Made by a program: the position numbers and the translations under genes. From NCBI RefSeq assembly GCF_964019385.1, contig NC_088654.1, positions 13,101,700-13,165,699 on the forward strand: 64,000 nt of DNA, read 5' to 3'. This document shows, in pieces, positions 19,570 to 30,317 of this stretch; the first letter of the stretch is position 1, and each line of letters opens with the position of its first letter. Under the pieces are notes generated by a model, which did no database searches, had not been told where the DNA came from, and saw nothing but the letters and a program-made list of their open reading frames with translations. Source of the stretch: Sycon ciliatum (Eukaryota; Porifera; Calcarea; Leucosolenida; Sycettidae).

Positions 19570-19944
19570 GGCCAACGTTCCCTTTTGGGAACATCGAAGA
19601 AAGATGGCGGGTTTCTATGTGCCATGATCAAATTTCCGGTGAATCTTCAGGCCAGTTGGGTGGCCATAGTAGCAGAGTGCACTTCTTACGTGTGGATTAC
19701 TCTGAGAAAGACTGTTTTTCACACCAGAATTCTCAATTTCTGAAGTACGGCCGAATACCGAAAATTCACGACATTTCGCGTTATATCCCGATACTTGAAA
19801 ATTTCAAAAGCCTGACAAATATTCCAAGATTCATGATCATCAGCCTTCTAGATATGTATATAAACAGAAAATACGGAGGAAAAATGAATTTCCCTTGACC
19901 AAATCGCATGCGGAAAGAAATGTTCCCTTTTGGGAACATTGGCC
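19570..19944. repeat. MITE-like element with palindromic termini
   Basis: Ends are GGCCAACGTTCCC at the left and the reverse complement of GGCCAATGTTCCC at the right. Each end includes a 16-bp perfect palindrome (GTTCCCTTTTGGGAAC) at 19,577-19,592 and 19,922-19,937. The 375-bp interior has no coding. No clear target duplication was found. Confidence 0.5.
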
Positions 19945-20099
19945 TGATTAAGGTTAAAGCGCATCATGGCTCCGTTTAAATGCTTTTCGGCTAGTGTGTT
20001 TCTGTGGTATAGCGGACTGAAGAATAGTAAACGTGTTTTGCAATATATGTATGAAGCTATTTTGTATATAGTATGTTCCCATTCCGTTTTTGCTTTGGT

Positions 20100-20261
20100 G
20101 TAGCCCTGAGGTTGATTGCTTATTTATTTCTACCCTTCCTCTCTCCATACTTCTGTCCCCCCCTCTCTCTCTCTCTCATTCCTTCTGTCGTCCACATGTA
20201 TCAAAGGAGGCGAAATCGCCTGTTTGTGGTGCGACGTTAAATAAACTTCTACAACAACAAC
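20100..20261 (+). repeat. LINE/SINE 3' terminal fragment with (CAA)n tail
   Basis: A CT-rich stretch is followed by AAGGAGGCGAAATCGCC, a hairpin-capable GGCGA/TCGCC pair, then GACGTTAAATAAAC and ACAACAACAACAA. This has the layout of a retroposon 3' end; coding sequence is absent. Confidence 0.5.
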
Positions 20262-21052
20262 AATGGAGGAATGATCATTCTTATACACCAGAAATGGCGC
20301 AAGTGTGCGCTTTCCACATTATATCAATGGCATATGCAAGCTGCTAAAATGGTAAAGTGTGAGAACAGCGATAAATAATCATAGTACGCGCATAGTACGC
20401 GCTCGTTGGTGGAGAAACACACCACACAGGCGACGAAAATCTTACGCGGAATACTGATGCCAATGGAAAGTACATGTATGTTGTTTATTATTATGATGCT
20501 GCAGGCGAGGTGAGACTCACCGCCGAGATCCCCCAACGCGACAGGCTCGGTTGCCGTTCAGGATTCACACCGACCTTTCCGCCCGTCAACAGGATCGACA
20601 GCGGGAGGCCCCACTGATGCCAATGTCGATGCACATCAGGAAACTTGTAGTCGTGAGTGTGATACTAACAGTTCTAGTAGCAACCACTGACACACGAGAG
20701 GCCAGCTGGGGCATTCACTCCAGTCAGGGATGCTTGGTCGACGCTTCGTATAAAGCAGCTCAGCTCAGTTTGATCAAACAAAGATGTTGCGGATGTGTCT
20801 TGCTTTTCTCCTTCCTTCTTCACCGACTCGGCTTGTCATCTCTCCTTCTTTCTTCACCGACTCTTCGTGTCCACTCTGCTCTGCCACTAACGGCGCATTA
20901 AAACTTCAGAACTAAATATTGCTATGATTATTAATTTTATCGCTGTTCTCACACTTTACCATTTTAGCAGCTTGCATATGCCATTGATATAATTATGTGG
21001 AAAGCGCGCACTTGCGCCATTTCTGGTGTATAAGAATGATCATTTCTCCATT
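20262..21052. repeat. fold-back element with ~120-bp inverted arms
   Basis: The arm at 20,262-20,384 matches the reverse complement of 20,922-21,052 with few differences, starting AATGGAGGAATGATCATTC at the left outer end. The interior (about 540 bp) is unrelated and encodes nothing recognisable. A hammerhead follows 15 bp after the right arm. Confidence 0.7.
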
Positions 21053-21066
21053 ATCATCATTATCAT

Positions 21067-21112
21067 CCTCTACTGATGAGCTCCGAACGGGAGCGAAACA
21101 GCTGTCTAGAGG
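21067..21112 (+). ncRNA. hammerhead ribozyme, complete
   Basis: Stem I CCTCTA (21,067-21,072) pairs with TAGAGG (21,107-21,112). Core CTGATGAG is at 21,073-21,080, stem II CTCC/GGAG closes GAACG, CGAAA follows, stem III is CAG/CTG without a loop, and cleavage is predicted after TC at 21,106. Every conserved nucleotide is in place. About 100 bp downstream is shared with the minus-strand copy near 17,050, so this is a mobile repeat and not a chance match. Confidence 0.88.
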
Positions 21113-21612
21113 CGTGGAGCAATATTATCTCTCAACGGAAGTGTCCTTGCTGGTGTCTGTATGGTTCGGCTGAAGAGCGCGTGGTTGTGATGAGTTGGGA
21201 ATGCAACCATTAATAACCGGCCAAAATAGTGTAAAGCTGCGACTTTGACTTGGTTTTCCCCACGAAACATCTATTTTCCAAAGCCAATTATAAGCAAGTA
21301 TTAGCAAAACAGATTATAGAGCGTGGATTTGTATTTTCCGAGAGCGTTTGGTGACAAAAGGTGATCTCAGCGCAATGTTCAGTGCAACCCATGGAGACTG
21401 TTCGCATCAGTGAAAAGTTTTACTCAGCCTTTCTGCGAGATATAGCGTGAATTTGCGGCATTTCTTCTACAAATCGGGAGGCAAAAAAGCAACAGCAAGC
21501 CTTTTGCTGTATTGTGAAGAAAGATACTTCGTGTGCAGATTTTGTCGAATAATCCATTCTGGATACCACGTCTGAATTTGGAATTGCCTGCAATTCAAAT
21601 CGCACATGAAAA
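21113..21612 (+). promoter_or_regulatory. repeat end, then conserved upstream region of gene copy 2
   Basis: From about 21,236 to 21,612 the sequence parallels 48,412-48,776, including TTTGACTTGGTTTTCCC and ATTCTGGATACCACGTCTGAAT shortly before the start codon. Conservation of about 380 bp ahead of two paralogues fits a promoter/5' UTR or simply the extent of the duplication. No TATA box was identified. Confidence 0.45.
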
Positions 21613-22167
21613 ATGGAGTATCCAGAACCTGAGTTTATAGGTGATACAATAATTACCGCCATTTTGGAATCTTTCGATTTCAGTGATCCCGACTGCAGCT
21701 TTCCGGGAGCCGAGGAATCGGACATTCCTTACCTATGGGGCCCGCCACTGTTTATAGCAAATCCGACCATTGTTATGCAGATCCACACTCATGACTCATT
21801 CTACTTCGATCGCACATCTACTGTGGATGGAATCCTCGACTTCATCGGTAACGATGTAATATTAGAATTTTCCTTGGATCTTGACAAATTCACGTATTCA
21901 TCTGGAATAAACAATGAGGAGACTGATTACACAGTTTTGCGGGTCAACTTCAAGGCATTCTTTCCTTACGGTGGACGTGAATTCGCGTTTGACTGGTTCT
22001 CCAACTTTTCACTAGTGTGGAACCGAAATGATAACGGCACGATGAGATTCTCTGTGGAGTCGGTGCATATAGTCATATTGCTACCTTGCACTGTTCAACA
22101 AAGACCAAGATCTGTTACATATCGTGTGACTCAGCAACCGACTGTCGGAATACCTGAGGAGAACTGA
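21613..22167 (+). CDS. uncharacterised protein family, copy 2 (184 aa)
   Basis: This is an intact single-exon ORF in a good start context (AAAATGG) with an in-frame TGA two codons upstream. It begins MEYPEPEFIGDTI, has an acidic stretch around residues 22-40, then WGPPLFIANPTIV (about 46-58), FTYSSG, ETDYTVLRV, FDWFSNFSLVW, SVESVHIVILLPCTV (about 150-164) and YRVTQQPTV. It is roughly two thirds identical to copy 3 by eye and less to copy 1. No signal peptide, membrane helix or known domain is seen. A conserved ATTAAA lies 128 bp after the stop. The function is unknown. Confidence 0.75.
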   Translation: MEYPEPEFIGDTIITAILESFDFSDPDCSFPGAEESDIPYLWGPPLFIANPTIVMQIHTHDSFYFDRTSTVDGILDFIGNDVILEFSLDLDKFTYSSGINNEETDYTVLRVNFKAFFPYGGREFAFDWFSNFSLVWNRNDNGTMRFSVESVHIVILLPCTVQQRPRSVTYRVTQQPTVGIPEEN

Positions 22168-24017
22168 TTGAGTTTCTGTTGGTCGACCAGACGCCATTTG
22201 GGTTCTGTGATAACCATCTTTGGGACGGAGTAGAAGACGGAATTAGGAGCAGGTGAGAAACAACCAGGCACGAAGGGGTGGATATTGGTGAGAGATTAAA
22301 GTATCAAGTGTTATAACCTAAAAATTGACAGTACACAAGAAGGCATTGTGCAAAATATGACAAATAACAACGAGAAGAGTATCCTCATCCACCACAATAG
22401 CTGAAATAACCAGAACGATTTTTACCAGATATGGTGATGCAAAGAAGATTAGTAGCCAGTAATTGTATAAAATTGATTTGAGTTTTTTTGGTTTGGATTT
22501 GAAATCTTTATTTTACACGTGCAGTTTCTGATTTCCATTTCAGTGTATGTGTTATTGCATTTAAATCCATTGGGTTAATTTGAATTCGTAAGATAATCTT
22601 GTATATTGCAAAACAAATAGTAGCCAATCAAATACTCAGTATTAGAGGTAAGGCATTGTACTCACATGACAGTCGCAAGGACCGCTTCACGACTGCATCG
22701 AAATCTAAAGGAAAACCCTTTTGAGAACTTTTCTTCCTCAAGAAAATAGCAGAAAATTAAACATGCCAAAGTGAGTTACACGAATACAAATGTCAGTTTT
22801 GTGTTCGCACCAACCAAATGTATTAATTGCCACAAAAGCTTTAGTGCCCCTCCCTTTCTACACCATGGAAAATATTATTACAAAATTGTATGGTTCCAGG
22901 GTTCATCAAAGTTTTCTCCGCTAACTAGAAGTTTGAATTGGTGTTATCCAACAGGTTTTGAAAAGGTATTGCCACGATTATTTCAAAGTTTCCTCATCTT
23001 TCCATCATTTTTATTGTGGTGTCATTTGTTTTGTTATGTTAATATTGTGTTCTTGTGCTTTCCGTGGTATTCCATCAAAGAATGTGTTAATGGGAGACAT
23101 CACCCAAACATCAAAACTTCATGTGCCATCACGTTTTGGATGCTAGGTCGAAAGTTGAAGGTCCCATTTACTTCCGACCCAGTTTTCCGGAAACATGTTC
23201 GATTCAAATTGTACTTTCGGGGGACTCGCTATAACGTCATGATGGACAAAACCAGCCCACCCCACCCCCCCCCCAAAAAAGCTTCCTTTTACGTCACCGA
23301 GACTAACCTGATTGGGCTGAACTAAGAGGTAAAGAGTAATTTGGTATTTGAAAGAAATGTTCTGACGAAGATTTCCACGACATGAGCGAATCGGGCATGT
23401 CAGACCAGCTTGAAAGCCTAGAGCCTGAACTGAAAATATGTGGCTTTGAGCGAGAGGCGACATTTTCAGGAAAGGATATGGCTAGAACTATCTCTGTGCT
23501 GCAAAACGTGCAATGTGCTTATCTCACATAAGTTGACTGCACATCAGTTCGTATCATTGTGAAATACATTCTCACATTTTGCTTTATAACTTCTAACAAA
23601 GCTTGGACGTTTTTTTCTATTTCACGCAGCTATGCATCGACAATTATGCTGTGCACTCTAGCAGCAGCAGCAGCAGCAGCACAATGGCACATTGAGTGCG
23701 TTTTTCCCCACGGAAGTGTCTCATGGGGGCATCACAGGAACATATCTCTGTTCTGATTGATTTTCAGTATGAAATCTGTGCAAATGTCCCCTGCACCCAA
23801 ATAGACACGCACGCAGATTTGCTCACCTTGGTTCGCGCATAGTATTCATACACATGCTCATGCACTCAGACACGCATTTTCATAAGCGCAAGCGCATGCG
23901 CACACGAGTTCATAAGCGTACAACTGCCTGTGTACATGCTCGTGAAGGCACACTTGCGCTCACTCAAGGACTTGCCTACACAAGCACACATTTCTAAGGA
24001 TCACACGCACTTAATCT
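22168..24017 (+). other. duplicated 3' flank of gene copy 2
   Basis: Blocks follow the same order as after copy 3 (49,320-50,889): the TTGGTCGACCAGACGCCATTT block, ATTAAA, the CATGACAGTCGCAAGGAC block, CATGCCAAAG, a (CAG)n run, and a stretch rich in CACATGCTCATGCAC. No intact gene is recognised in it. The open frame at 22,771-23,325 is not preserved in the paralogous flank and is probably spurious. Confidence 0.65.
22295..22300 (+). promoter_or_regulatory. putative polyadenylation signal ATTAAA
   Basis: It lies 128 bp after the stop of copy 2 within GAGAGATTAAAGTATCAAGTG, a block conserved at 49,464-49,469 after copy 3. Confidence 0.45.
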
Positions 24018-24240
24018 GAGGATGACATTCTCGGTGAAGGAAACCCAATGAGGGGGACTGGTTGAGTTTCCGCTAATCAACCCGAAACCATTTGCTTTGT
24101 GCCATAACATTTTTTAAGACGGAGATTCAGGACGATATTTGAAGAAAGCGAAGTAAATCCAGGTAAGCCGGAGTGGATGTGGATGAGACATCCAAGTTTT
24201 AAGGCTGACTAGTGTCAAGAAATTAAAGAACAGTAAAGAA
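24018..24240 (+). pseudogene. 3' end remnant of a further gene-family copy
   Basis: GAGGATGACATTCTCGGTG resembles the gene region coding for FSVES. About 40 bp later the sequence follows the gene's own 3' UTR (GACTGGTTGAGTTTCCG..., AAGACGGAG). The same arrangement occurs at 50,890 after copy 3, so the duplicated unit ends in a truncated second gene. Confidence 0.55.
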
Positions 24241-24284
24241 TGTCTGCATCCATCACATGGATGCAGCTAATGGGACTTCGGTCT

Positions 24285-24432
24285 TTGACCACTTGGTGGT
24301 GGGTCTGATCTACTCACCTCCCACCGTTTAGGCGCTGCATCTGCGCCTTTGATGCTAGAGGGTGGTGGCGTTCCCACGGCGGATGCGGAAAACTAGGCTT
24401 CCAGCCGAGTCTCACGCGAACCGTGAAATTTA
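24285..24432 (+). repeat. SINE-like element (longer copy of the 3,492-3,591 insert)
   Basis: It contains a GGCGC/GCGCC hairpin near 24,331-24,347, then the same sequence as the 100-bp insertion at 3,492 in opposite orientation, with both terminal hairpins. A diverged relative of its first part may be present at 48,222-48,300. Confidence 0.5.
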
Positions 24433-25190
24433 AATTTATAAAGAATGTCTCACCGGCCGGCGGTGAGACATTCCCTGGCTGAGTCCATCACTGGCCAGCC
24501 AAGTGATCTAAATCATATGCATTAGGCATGTAGACTATAAGGAGGACACATGAACTAGATATTGCTAACGACAGAATTCGAATCGAGAACAATCATGTCG
24601 AGTCCAACACAGTTGGATGTTGCAATTACTTCATGGTTCTAGCGGTACACTGAACATACCGTAGAGCACAACACCTATACAAACGCCTGATTCCTGTTCC
24701 AAACCTGTACAATTCTTTCAATGCCCAATCTGGATAACCCTATCATTCTAGCAAAATCTATTTAAGTCGCAAAATGGGTGAATAGCGTGCTGAATTTAGT
24801 TGCGTGATTTGTGACGCAAAAAGTATACAATCAAGTTTGTTTTCCTGGCCCACGTATTGTTGAGTTTCTCCAACAGCTTACACATTCTATTTTGACGGTT
24901 TACTTTGCTTTGGGTATTGTATTCATTCTGGTGGGTATGTTTTAAGCAAGTGCATCCGCGCTCCCCTTCACCTGTAACAGCCTCACCTTGCACGACCAAT
25001 TACAGAGCAGCCATATGCACTACGACACATGAGAACGTACACATTGAGAACATCACACATATACCGACACACCAACTCACCCATCAACCTGTCCCTTCAC
25101 AGTTTCAGCCAACTACCCACCGACCTGCTTTAAACAAATATCAAGCATGCGTTTAAATCAGTGGCGTCTAGCCTCATTCTATCATCCAAT
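24433..25190. other. unassigned DNA
   Basis: No gene, RNA or repeat boundary is recognised between the SINE-like element and the next LINE fragment. Confidence 0.4.
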
Positions 25191-25194
25191 ATGC

Positions 25195-26130
25195 TCCTGT
25201 AGTAGCTAAAACACAATATTTCACTGTGACCAAGGAAGACGATTCCTGGAAATCGGTGAAGCTGCTGGGGAGTATGCTAGGCACAGCAGAAGACATAGCA
25301 CCCAGAGTGTCTGCTGCAAATCGGGCATTTGCAAGCATTCCATGGAAACGCCACAACCTGAATTCCAGGCTGTGTATGTGTTTCCTGCCTGATGTTGCCT
25401 GTCTTGCTGTATAGTTGTGCGTTTTGGACCTTATCGCAAACATTAACCGACATCGCCAATGTATGGCACCAGAAGAAACTACGTGCCATCATTGGTATCA
25501 CGTACCCACAACGAATCTTGAACACAGCGCTGTATGCCAGAACCGAGCAGACTCCACTATCCCAAGTCTGCAAGCAACGGAGACTGCTGTGGTTCGGCCA
25601 TGTAGTGAGGGAAGGCGAAGAATCGTCCTCTTTCCAAGCCCTCCTAATGTCAATCAACACAACAGACAAACGACGACCCCGAGGACGACAACGTCTGAGA
25701 TGGATCGACGTTGTCAAGAAAGACTTACAATGCATTAATCTGTCGCTGCTGGATGCTGTGCAATCTGCTTCTGATAGAGCTGCTTGACTCGAAATTGTTA
25801 CAGATGTGTTGACCTCATGCAATGAGTGAAATGCGAACTGTCATTCTTATTATTACTATTATTATTATTTGAAACTCGGGTATTGACTGTATATAGTATC
25901 TAGTTACAGTGGTGGAGAGTTACTCTTAACTAGTTTCCATATGTCCTTTTCCTTTCTACATTATTATTATTATTATTATTAGCTCACAATGTATCCCATC
26001 ATAACCCCATACCCCTGCAATGTGTTGGTTTCCTTACTTGCTAGACTGATTTTATATGATTCTGGACTGATTTGAAACATAGTATCTTCCTTATTGGCCA
26101 TGGGCCATCATGGAAATAAAGAATAATAAA
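25195..26130 (+). mobile_element. LINE C-terminal fragments, two 3' ends
   Basis: The first part (25,195-25,795) codes for the end of an ORF2 of the same general type as the 998-residue ORF at 37,638: SVKLLGSMLG, then ALYARTEQTPLSQVCKQRRLLWFGHV and RPRGRQRLRW. It is followed by an (ATT)n tract. A second, different 3' end at about 26,090-26,130 (TTATTGGCCATGGGCCATC, AATAAAGAATAATAA) belongs to the lineage whose tails sit in the (AAC)n tract at 12,703. RT catalytic motifs are absent. Confidence 0.75.
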
Positions 26131-26291
26131 CTTGGTTTGGTATTCTGTTTGCGAGGCAGAAAGCAAAAATATGTGTGGCTCGCGGCAGGTGGCCTTTTAT
26201 GTCCAATAATAAAGTGTGAAGAAGAGGTTAGTGTGTCTTCGCCGACACTTGGGGTTGTGTGTTTCTCCAAACGTTGGAGGTTGCGCTAATC

Positions 26292-29200
26292 CTGTTGTTG
26301 AAATTTATTTTGTATCGCAGACATAACGGGCAACGGTGCCCAATATTATGATGGCGATAAAGTAACGGCCGAGAGCCAAGGATACAACAAGCAAGCCTCC
26401 ACGAAAGAGAGAAGAACACAGAAAACACAGACTGGAAATACTCAAAAAGAAAAGAATGGGAAAAAAGAAAAAAGGAGAAGAAGAAAGCACAGTTGAGTCA
26501 CAGTTGAGTCACGACTCCAAGTCCAAGCCTAGATGCTGGCTAACCATAAAAATAAACGTTTAAAAGTCTCTTGAATGATCTATGGCAGGCGAGGGACTTG
26601 AACTCTTGGGTGTTCCATAATCTAACAGCAGAAACGAGCGGCCGACAGTCACCAGAGACTCGCCTGGTGGCAGGGACAACATCCGCATTTGGATCGTTGA
26701 TCCGAGTGACGCCTTCAGTCTGGCGACGTAGGCGCTTGGACAGGAGATTACTAATTCTGGCGGTGTGGATAAGAAGCATGAGGAGGCGGAGCTTACAGTG
26801 GGCGTTTTGGATGATGGGGATTAGGCCTAGACGGGTGTATATGGGATCTGTATGGGAGGGGAATGGCTGGTTGGCAACGCAGCGGATACATCGCGTGTCG
26901 AGGACCGAACGCCGATGCCGTTGGTGCGCAGAGAGAACCGAGAAGAAGGTATCAGATCCATACCACATGTCCGGTAGTATTAACGATCTGTAAAATAGCA
27001 GGGCTTGTTGCTCAGCTAAGCAGGAGCGAATTGTTTCGCAGCGCCGTCAGTTTCTGGGAGGTCTTCCGTGTGAAAGTTGCAACTTGAGTCTCCCACCGAA
27101 GCTGGGTGTCGAGATGTAGACCTAGATATCGAGCATTTGTGGTCTGAGCTAGGGGATTTCCATTGCATTATAATACCGGTATGTTAAGTAACAAGGGCAG
27201 CCTGCGGTACGCATGAAGGGCTAGAACGTGGGTTTTGGAGGGATTTAGTATTAAGCCTCTTTCTTCCAGAAAGTTGGCCAGGTTGGAGACCGAACGGGAG
27301 AGGGTTAAATTCAAGAATTCGACGGATTTACTGATGGAATCTAGCAGGATATCATCAGTAAACAGCTGTGAGTGGGCTGGAGCTGTGATCTGTTCTATTT
27401 CCATTGTGTAGATGGAGAACAAAAGAGGACCCAGCACACTTCCCCGAGGAACACCACACTCACAGGGAGAGAGGGTGGACGACTGGCCATTGCTCAGGAC
27501 GACTCGCTGACGGCGGTCAGTTAGGTAGCTCATGTACCAACTGAGCGCCGTTGAGATAATACCAAGCTGAAATAGATCTGTAACCAAATTTGGTGTTTGA
27601 CCTTATCAAAGGCCTTGCTCATATCGACAAGTACAAGACCTGTATGGCGCTGCTGATCCGCTGCCTCCAAATATATGTCTACAGCCAATGTCAGGGCATC
27701 TTCTTGGAGCGAAGCGGGCGATATGTGAACTGGTTTGTGGGAAACAAGGAATTTTCGGAGAGGAACTTACAGAGTCTCCTATGGACTACCCGTTCTAGGA
27801 CTTTGGAAACTATTGGTAATAACGATATTGGTCTATAGTTCTTAGCGACAACTTTGTCGCCTGACTTGAAGAGGGGACGAACATCCGCAATCTTCAGAGA
27901 TGCAGGAACAACACCAGAAGCCAGAGATGCATTGATTAATATGGTGAGAGACGGTGCAAGGACAGAAGAACAGTGTTTGAGGATTGCAGCCGGAACCTGG
28001 TCGCTGCCTGCAGCTTTGCGCACGTCTATGTTGGAGAGCAGCTTAGCGATCTCTTGCACACTTGCTGGAGCAAATTCTTCGAGGCATTCCTTCTTCGTGG
28101 GACCCAATGGGGCTGAGAGACGTAGTGGTCTAGTTGGGTCTGACACAACACCGCTGAATTGGTCACTGAGCTGTGAGACACTGACGGCTGGTGGAACTGA
28201 GGACTTGTTACGACTGCTGAGGTAGTCGATGGTCTGCCAGGTGTTTCGTGCGTTGGCCTGACTAACAGCAAGAAGGTCCCTAAAGTAGGTGGCTCGGAGA
28301 TGTCGTGCCATGCGCTTGGCTTCGTCTCGGGCAGAAGTGAAGACATTGCGTAGAGCAGGGTCTGCAGGTGATGCTTTCCACCGTCGATGGGCCGCGTCAC
28401 GTAGCTGGACTAGGTCATGTAGAGCTGGCGTCTTCCAGGAGAAAGATTTCCGGGTAGGAGCTTTTGGGCGGTGTAGACGGATAGGAGCATGAGTGTTCAA
28501 GGCAGCGACAACTTTCTCCAGCCACATATCCCACATTTCATCTTCCGTCCGTGCGAAGCAGAAGTTCTCTAGATCGCTATTTAGAAGGTCGGGTGCAAAT
28601 TGACAGATATCAATTCTTGTAATGTTACGGTAACGTCGCGCGGTCGGTGTGCAGGACGTTGTGAGTCGCAAATCAAGTGCCAGAGCGAAGTGGTCACTGA
28701 TTGTACAAGGTACTACGACACAAGAGTTCACATGATCGTCTCCGACCAGAGCGAGATCCAGGGTTGTTTGGCTGCCTCGGGGTCCAACTCTGGTAGGAAG
28801 GACTGTCCACTTGGTTCTTGATGTCGAAAGTATTACACAGGTGCAGCAAGCTGTTTAGCTGGGGGCTGTCGCGGGAGCTTACATCGACATTGAAGTCTCC
28901 AACAAGGACCAGAGGTGACGTGGGAAGTGTGGAGATGACAGTGTCTAGTGCATTCGTCAAGTCTTGCCGGAATTGCACAGGAGTGAGTGGAGGACGGTAC
29001 ACACCACCAATGAGAACCTTGGAACGCTGCCCACTGACCTCTAACATGAGCATTTCCATCTGGGTGTCAGCCTTCACAATTCGGGCTCGGAGATGATCTC
29101 CTACATATGCTGCTAAGCCTCCGCCATGAGTTGGCCTGTCGCGTCTGACCAGGGTGTAATTCTGTATGCGTAGGATGTCATCGGAAACGGAGGTTGTTAA

Positions 29201-29460
29201 GAAAGTCTCTGCCAGCATCATTATATCAACTTTATGGGAAAGAATATAATCTTCAATTTCATGCATTTTATTGAGAAGATGGCAAACATTTAGGAATCCT
29301 ATATTGAGGTTACTTTTAATTAATTCATGCTGTAGGGGATTTACAGTGGGGCAAATATTTCGTGGCTGAAAGAAAGGTGCATGAGGGTTTACGGGTTGAA
29401 AGGGGGCTGCGTTAGGATATAAAACTGAACATTTAGTGCTCCTCTGCAGCTCGACCAGTT
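26292..29460 (-). mobile_element. near full-length LINE, EN + RT, with frameshifts
   Basis: From the minus-strand 5' side: endonuclease (LNIGFLNVCHLLNK about 29,300; AETFL; GGVYRPP; VLVGDFNVDVSS about 28,890; then SDHFALALDL about 28,690), linker, RT fingers (AAGSDQVPAAILKHC about 28,000; NYRPISLLPIVSKVLERVV about 27,840), thumb and C-terminus (RLWNTQEFKSL about 26,610). Motif B is GVPRGSVLGPLLF and motif C reads FTDD instead of FADD (about 27,340). Frameshifts fall near 28,720 and near 27,690, where motif A is lost. The 3' end is AAATTTCAACAACA near 26,292. It is inactive as it stands. Confidence 0.88.
27168..28731 (-). pseudogene. LINE RT ORF remnants
   Basis: Two frames (28,731-27,691 and 27,587-27,168) cover linker to thumb. 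The join between them loses motif A, and motif C has Thr where Ala is usual (LFTDDILLD). The first Asp pair of the active site is therefore partly present only. See the enclosing element for context. Confidence 0.75.
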
Positions 29461-30276
29461 GCTACACTGTGAGCCTTGAAGGGGCATTCTCGAAATTTGA
29501 CGTTTGAAGGCCAGAATGCCGGTTCCTGAACAGTAGCTTTGTGTTGTATTGGCAGAATTACGTGAGCAAAGGCCAAGCCGAAGGACTTTGTCTCAGGCAC
29601 GGAGCACTTGTATATTTCGGCGTTCACACCATTTGGCGATCGATTCTAATGTGATGATTGATTGATTGATTGATTGTATTTTACGGGTTCCTGGCCCAGT
29701 TATATGAAAGCGAAGGATAGAATTTGCCAAAATCCTAATGAGCAACAGCATAGGCAATATTATCATAGAAGTGGAGTACTATGCGAGCGAGAATACTGAG
29801 AAGAAAGGAACATGTCAAAACCTGACGAAACACAACTTATTTCAGGCATACATAAGGAAGGCAGGCTAGCTTAAAATCTTGCAATCTGGATACAGTGCGC
29901 ACCTCTCTAGGCAAACTGTTCCACAGCAATGCTCCTGCGGTGGCGAATCTCGTTTGGCCACACCGACTGCGAGCTGGCTGGCTGAGCAGACCATTGGCAT
30001 GCTGATGGCGCGCACTTCTGCCGCTGCATGCTGCTGGTTTGAGAAGCTGGGCTAGAGCAAGGCTAGTGGAGTCATTTAGACAACGCCAGATGAAGATCAG
30101 GAGCTTTTGTTTGAAAAGTTCAGTGACGCGGTAAATCGAGTTGGCAGCCAGGAGGGGCTGCATCGCGGAACATGGTGGGCTGCCATCAATGCATCGGATC
30201 GCCCGGTTTTGCATGGCTTGCAGACGCTGAAGTTGGGTCACGCGGAGGGCTGCAGAGAAGCTGCAGGCACCATAAT

Positions 30277-30317
30277 GTCATGCCGGATATGATATATTAT
30301 ATCATATCCGGCATGAC
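30277..30317. repeat. 41-bp perfect palindrome with 3-base spacer
   Basis: GTCATGCCGGATATGATAT at 30,277-30,295 is followed by ATT and its exact reverse complement at 30,299-30,317. It lies where the LINE should code for IVMPDMIYGA (compare VLIPDLLYGS in the LINE at 15,380). It looks like an inverted micro-duplication of coding sequence that breaks the frame. Confidence 0.8.

Noticed and set aside
22771-23325. 184-codon ORF downstream of gene copy 2
   Set aside because: The frame is not preserved in the paralogous flanks at 49,960-50,400 and at the window start; it contains a C/A homopolymer run.
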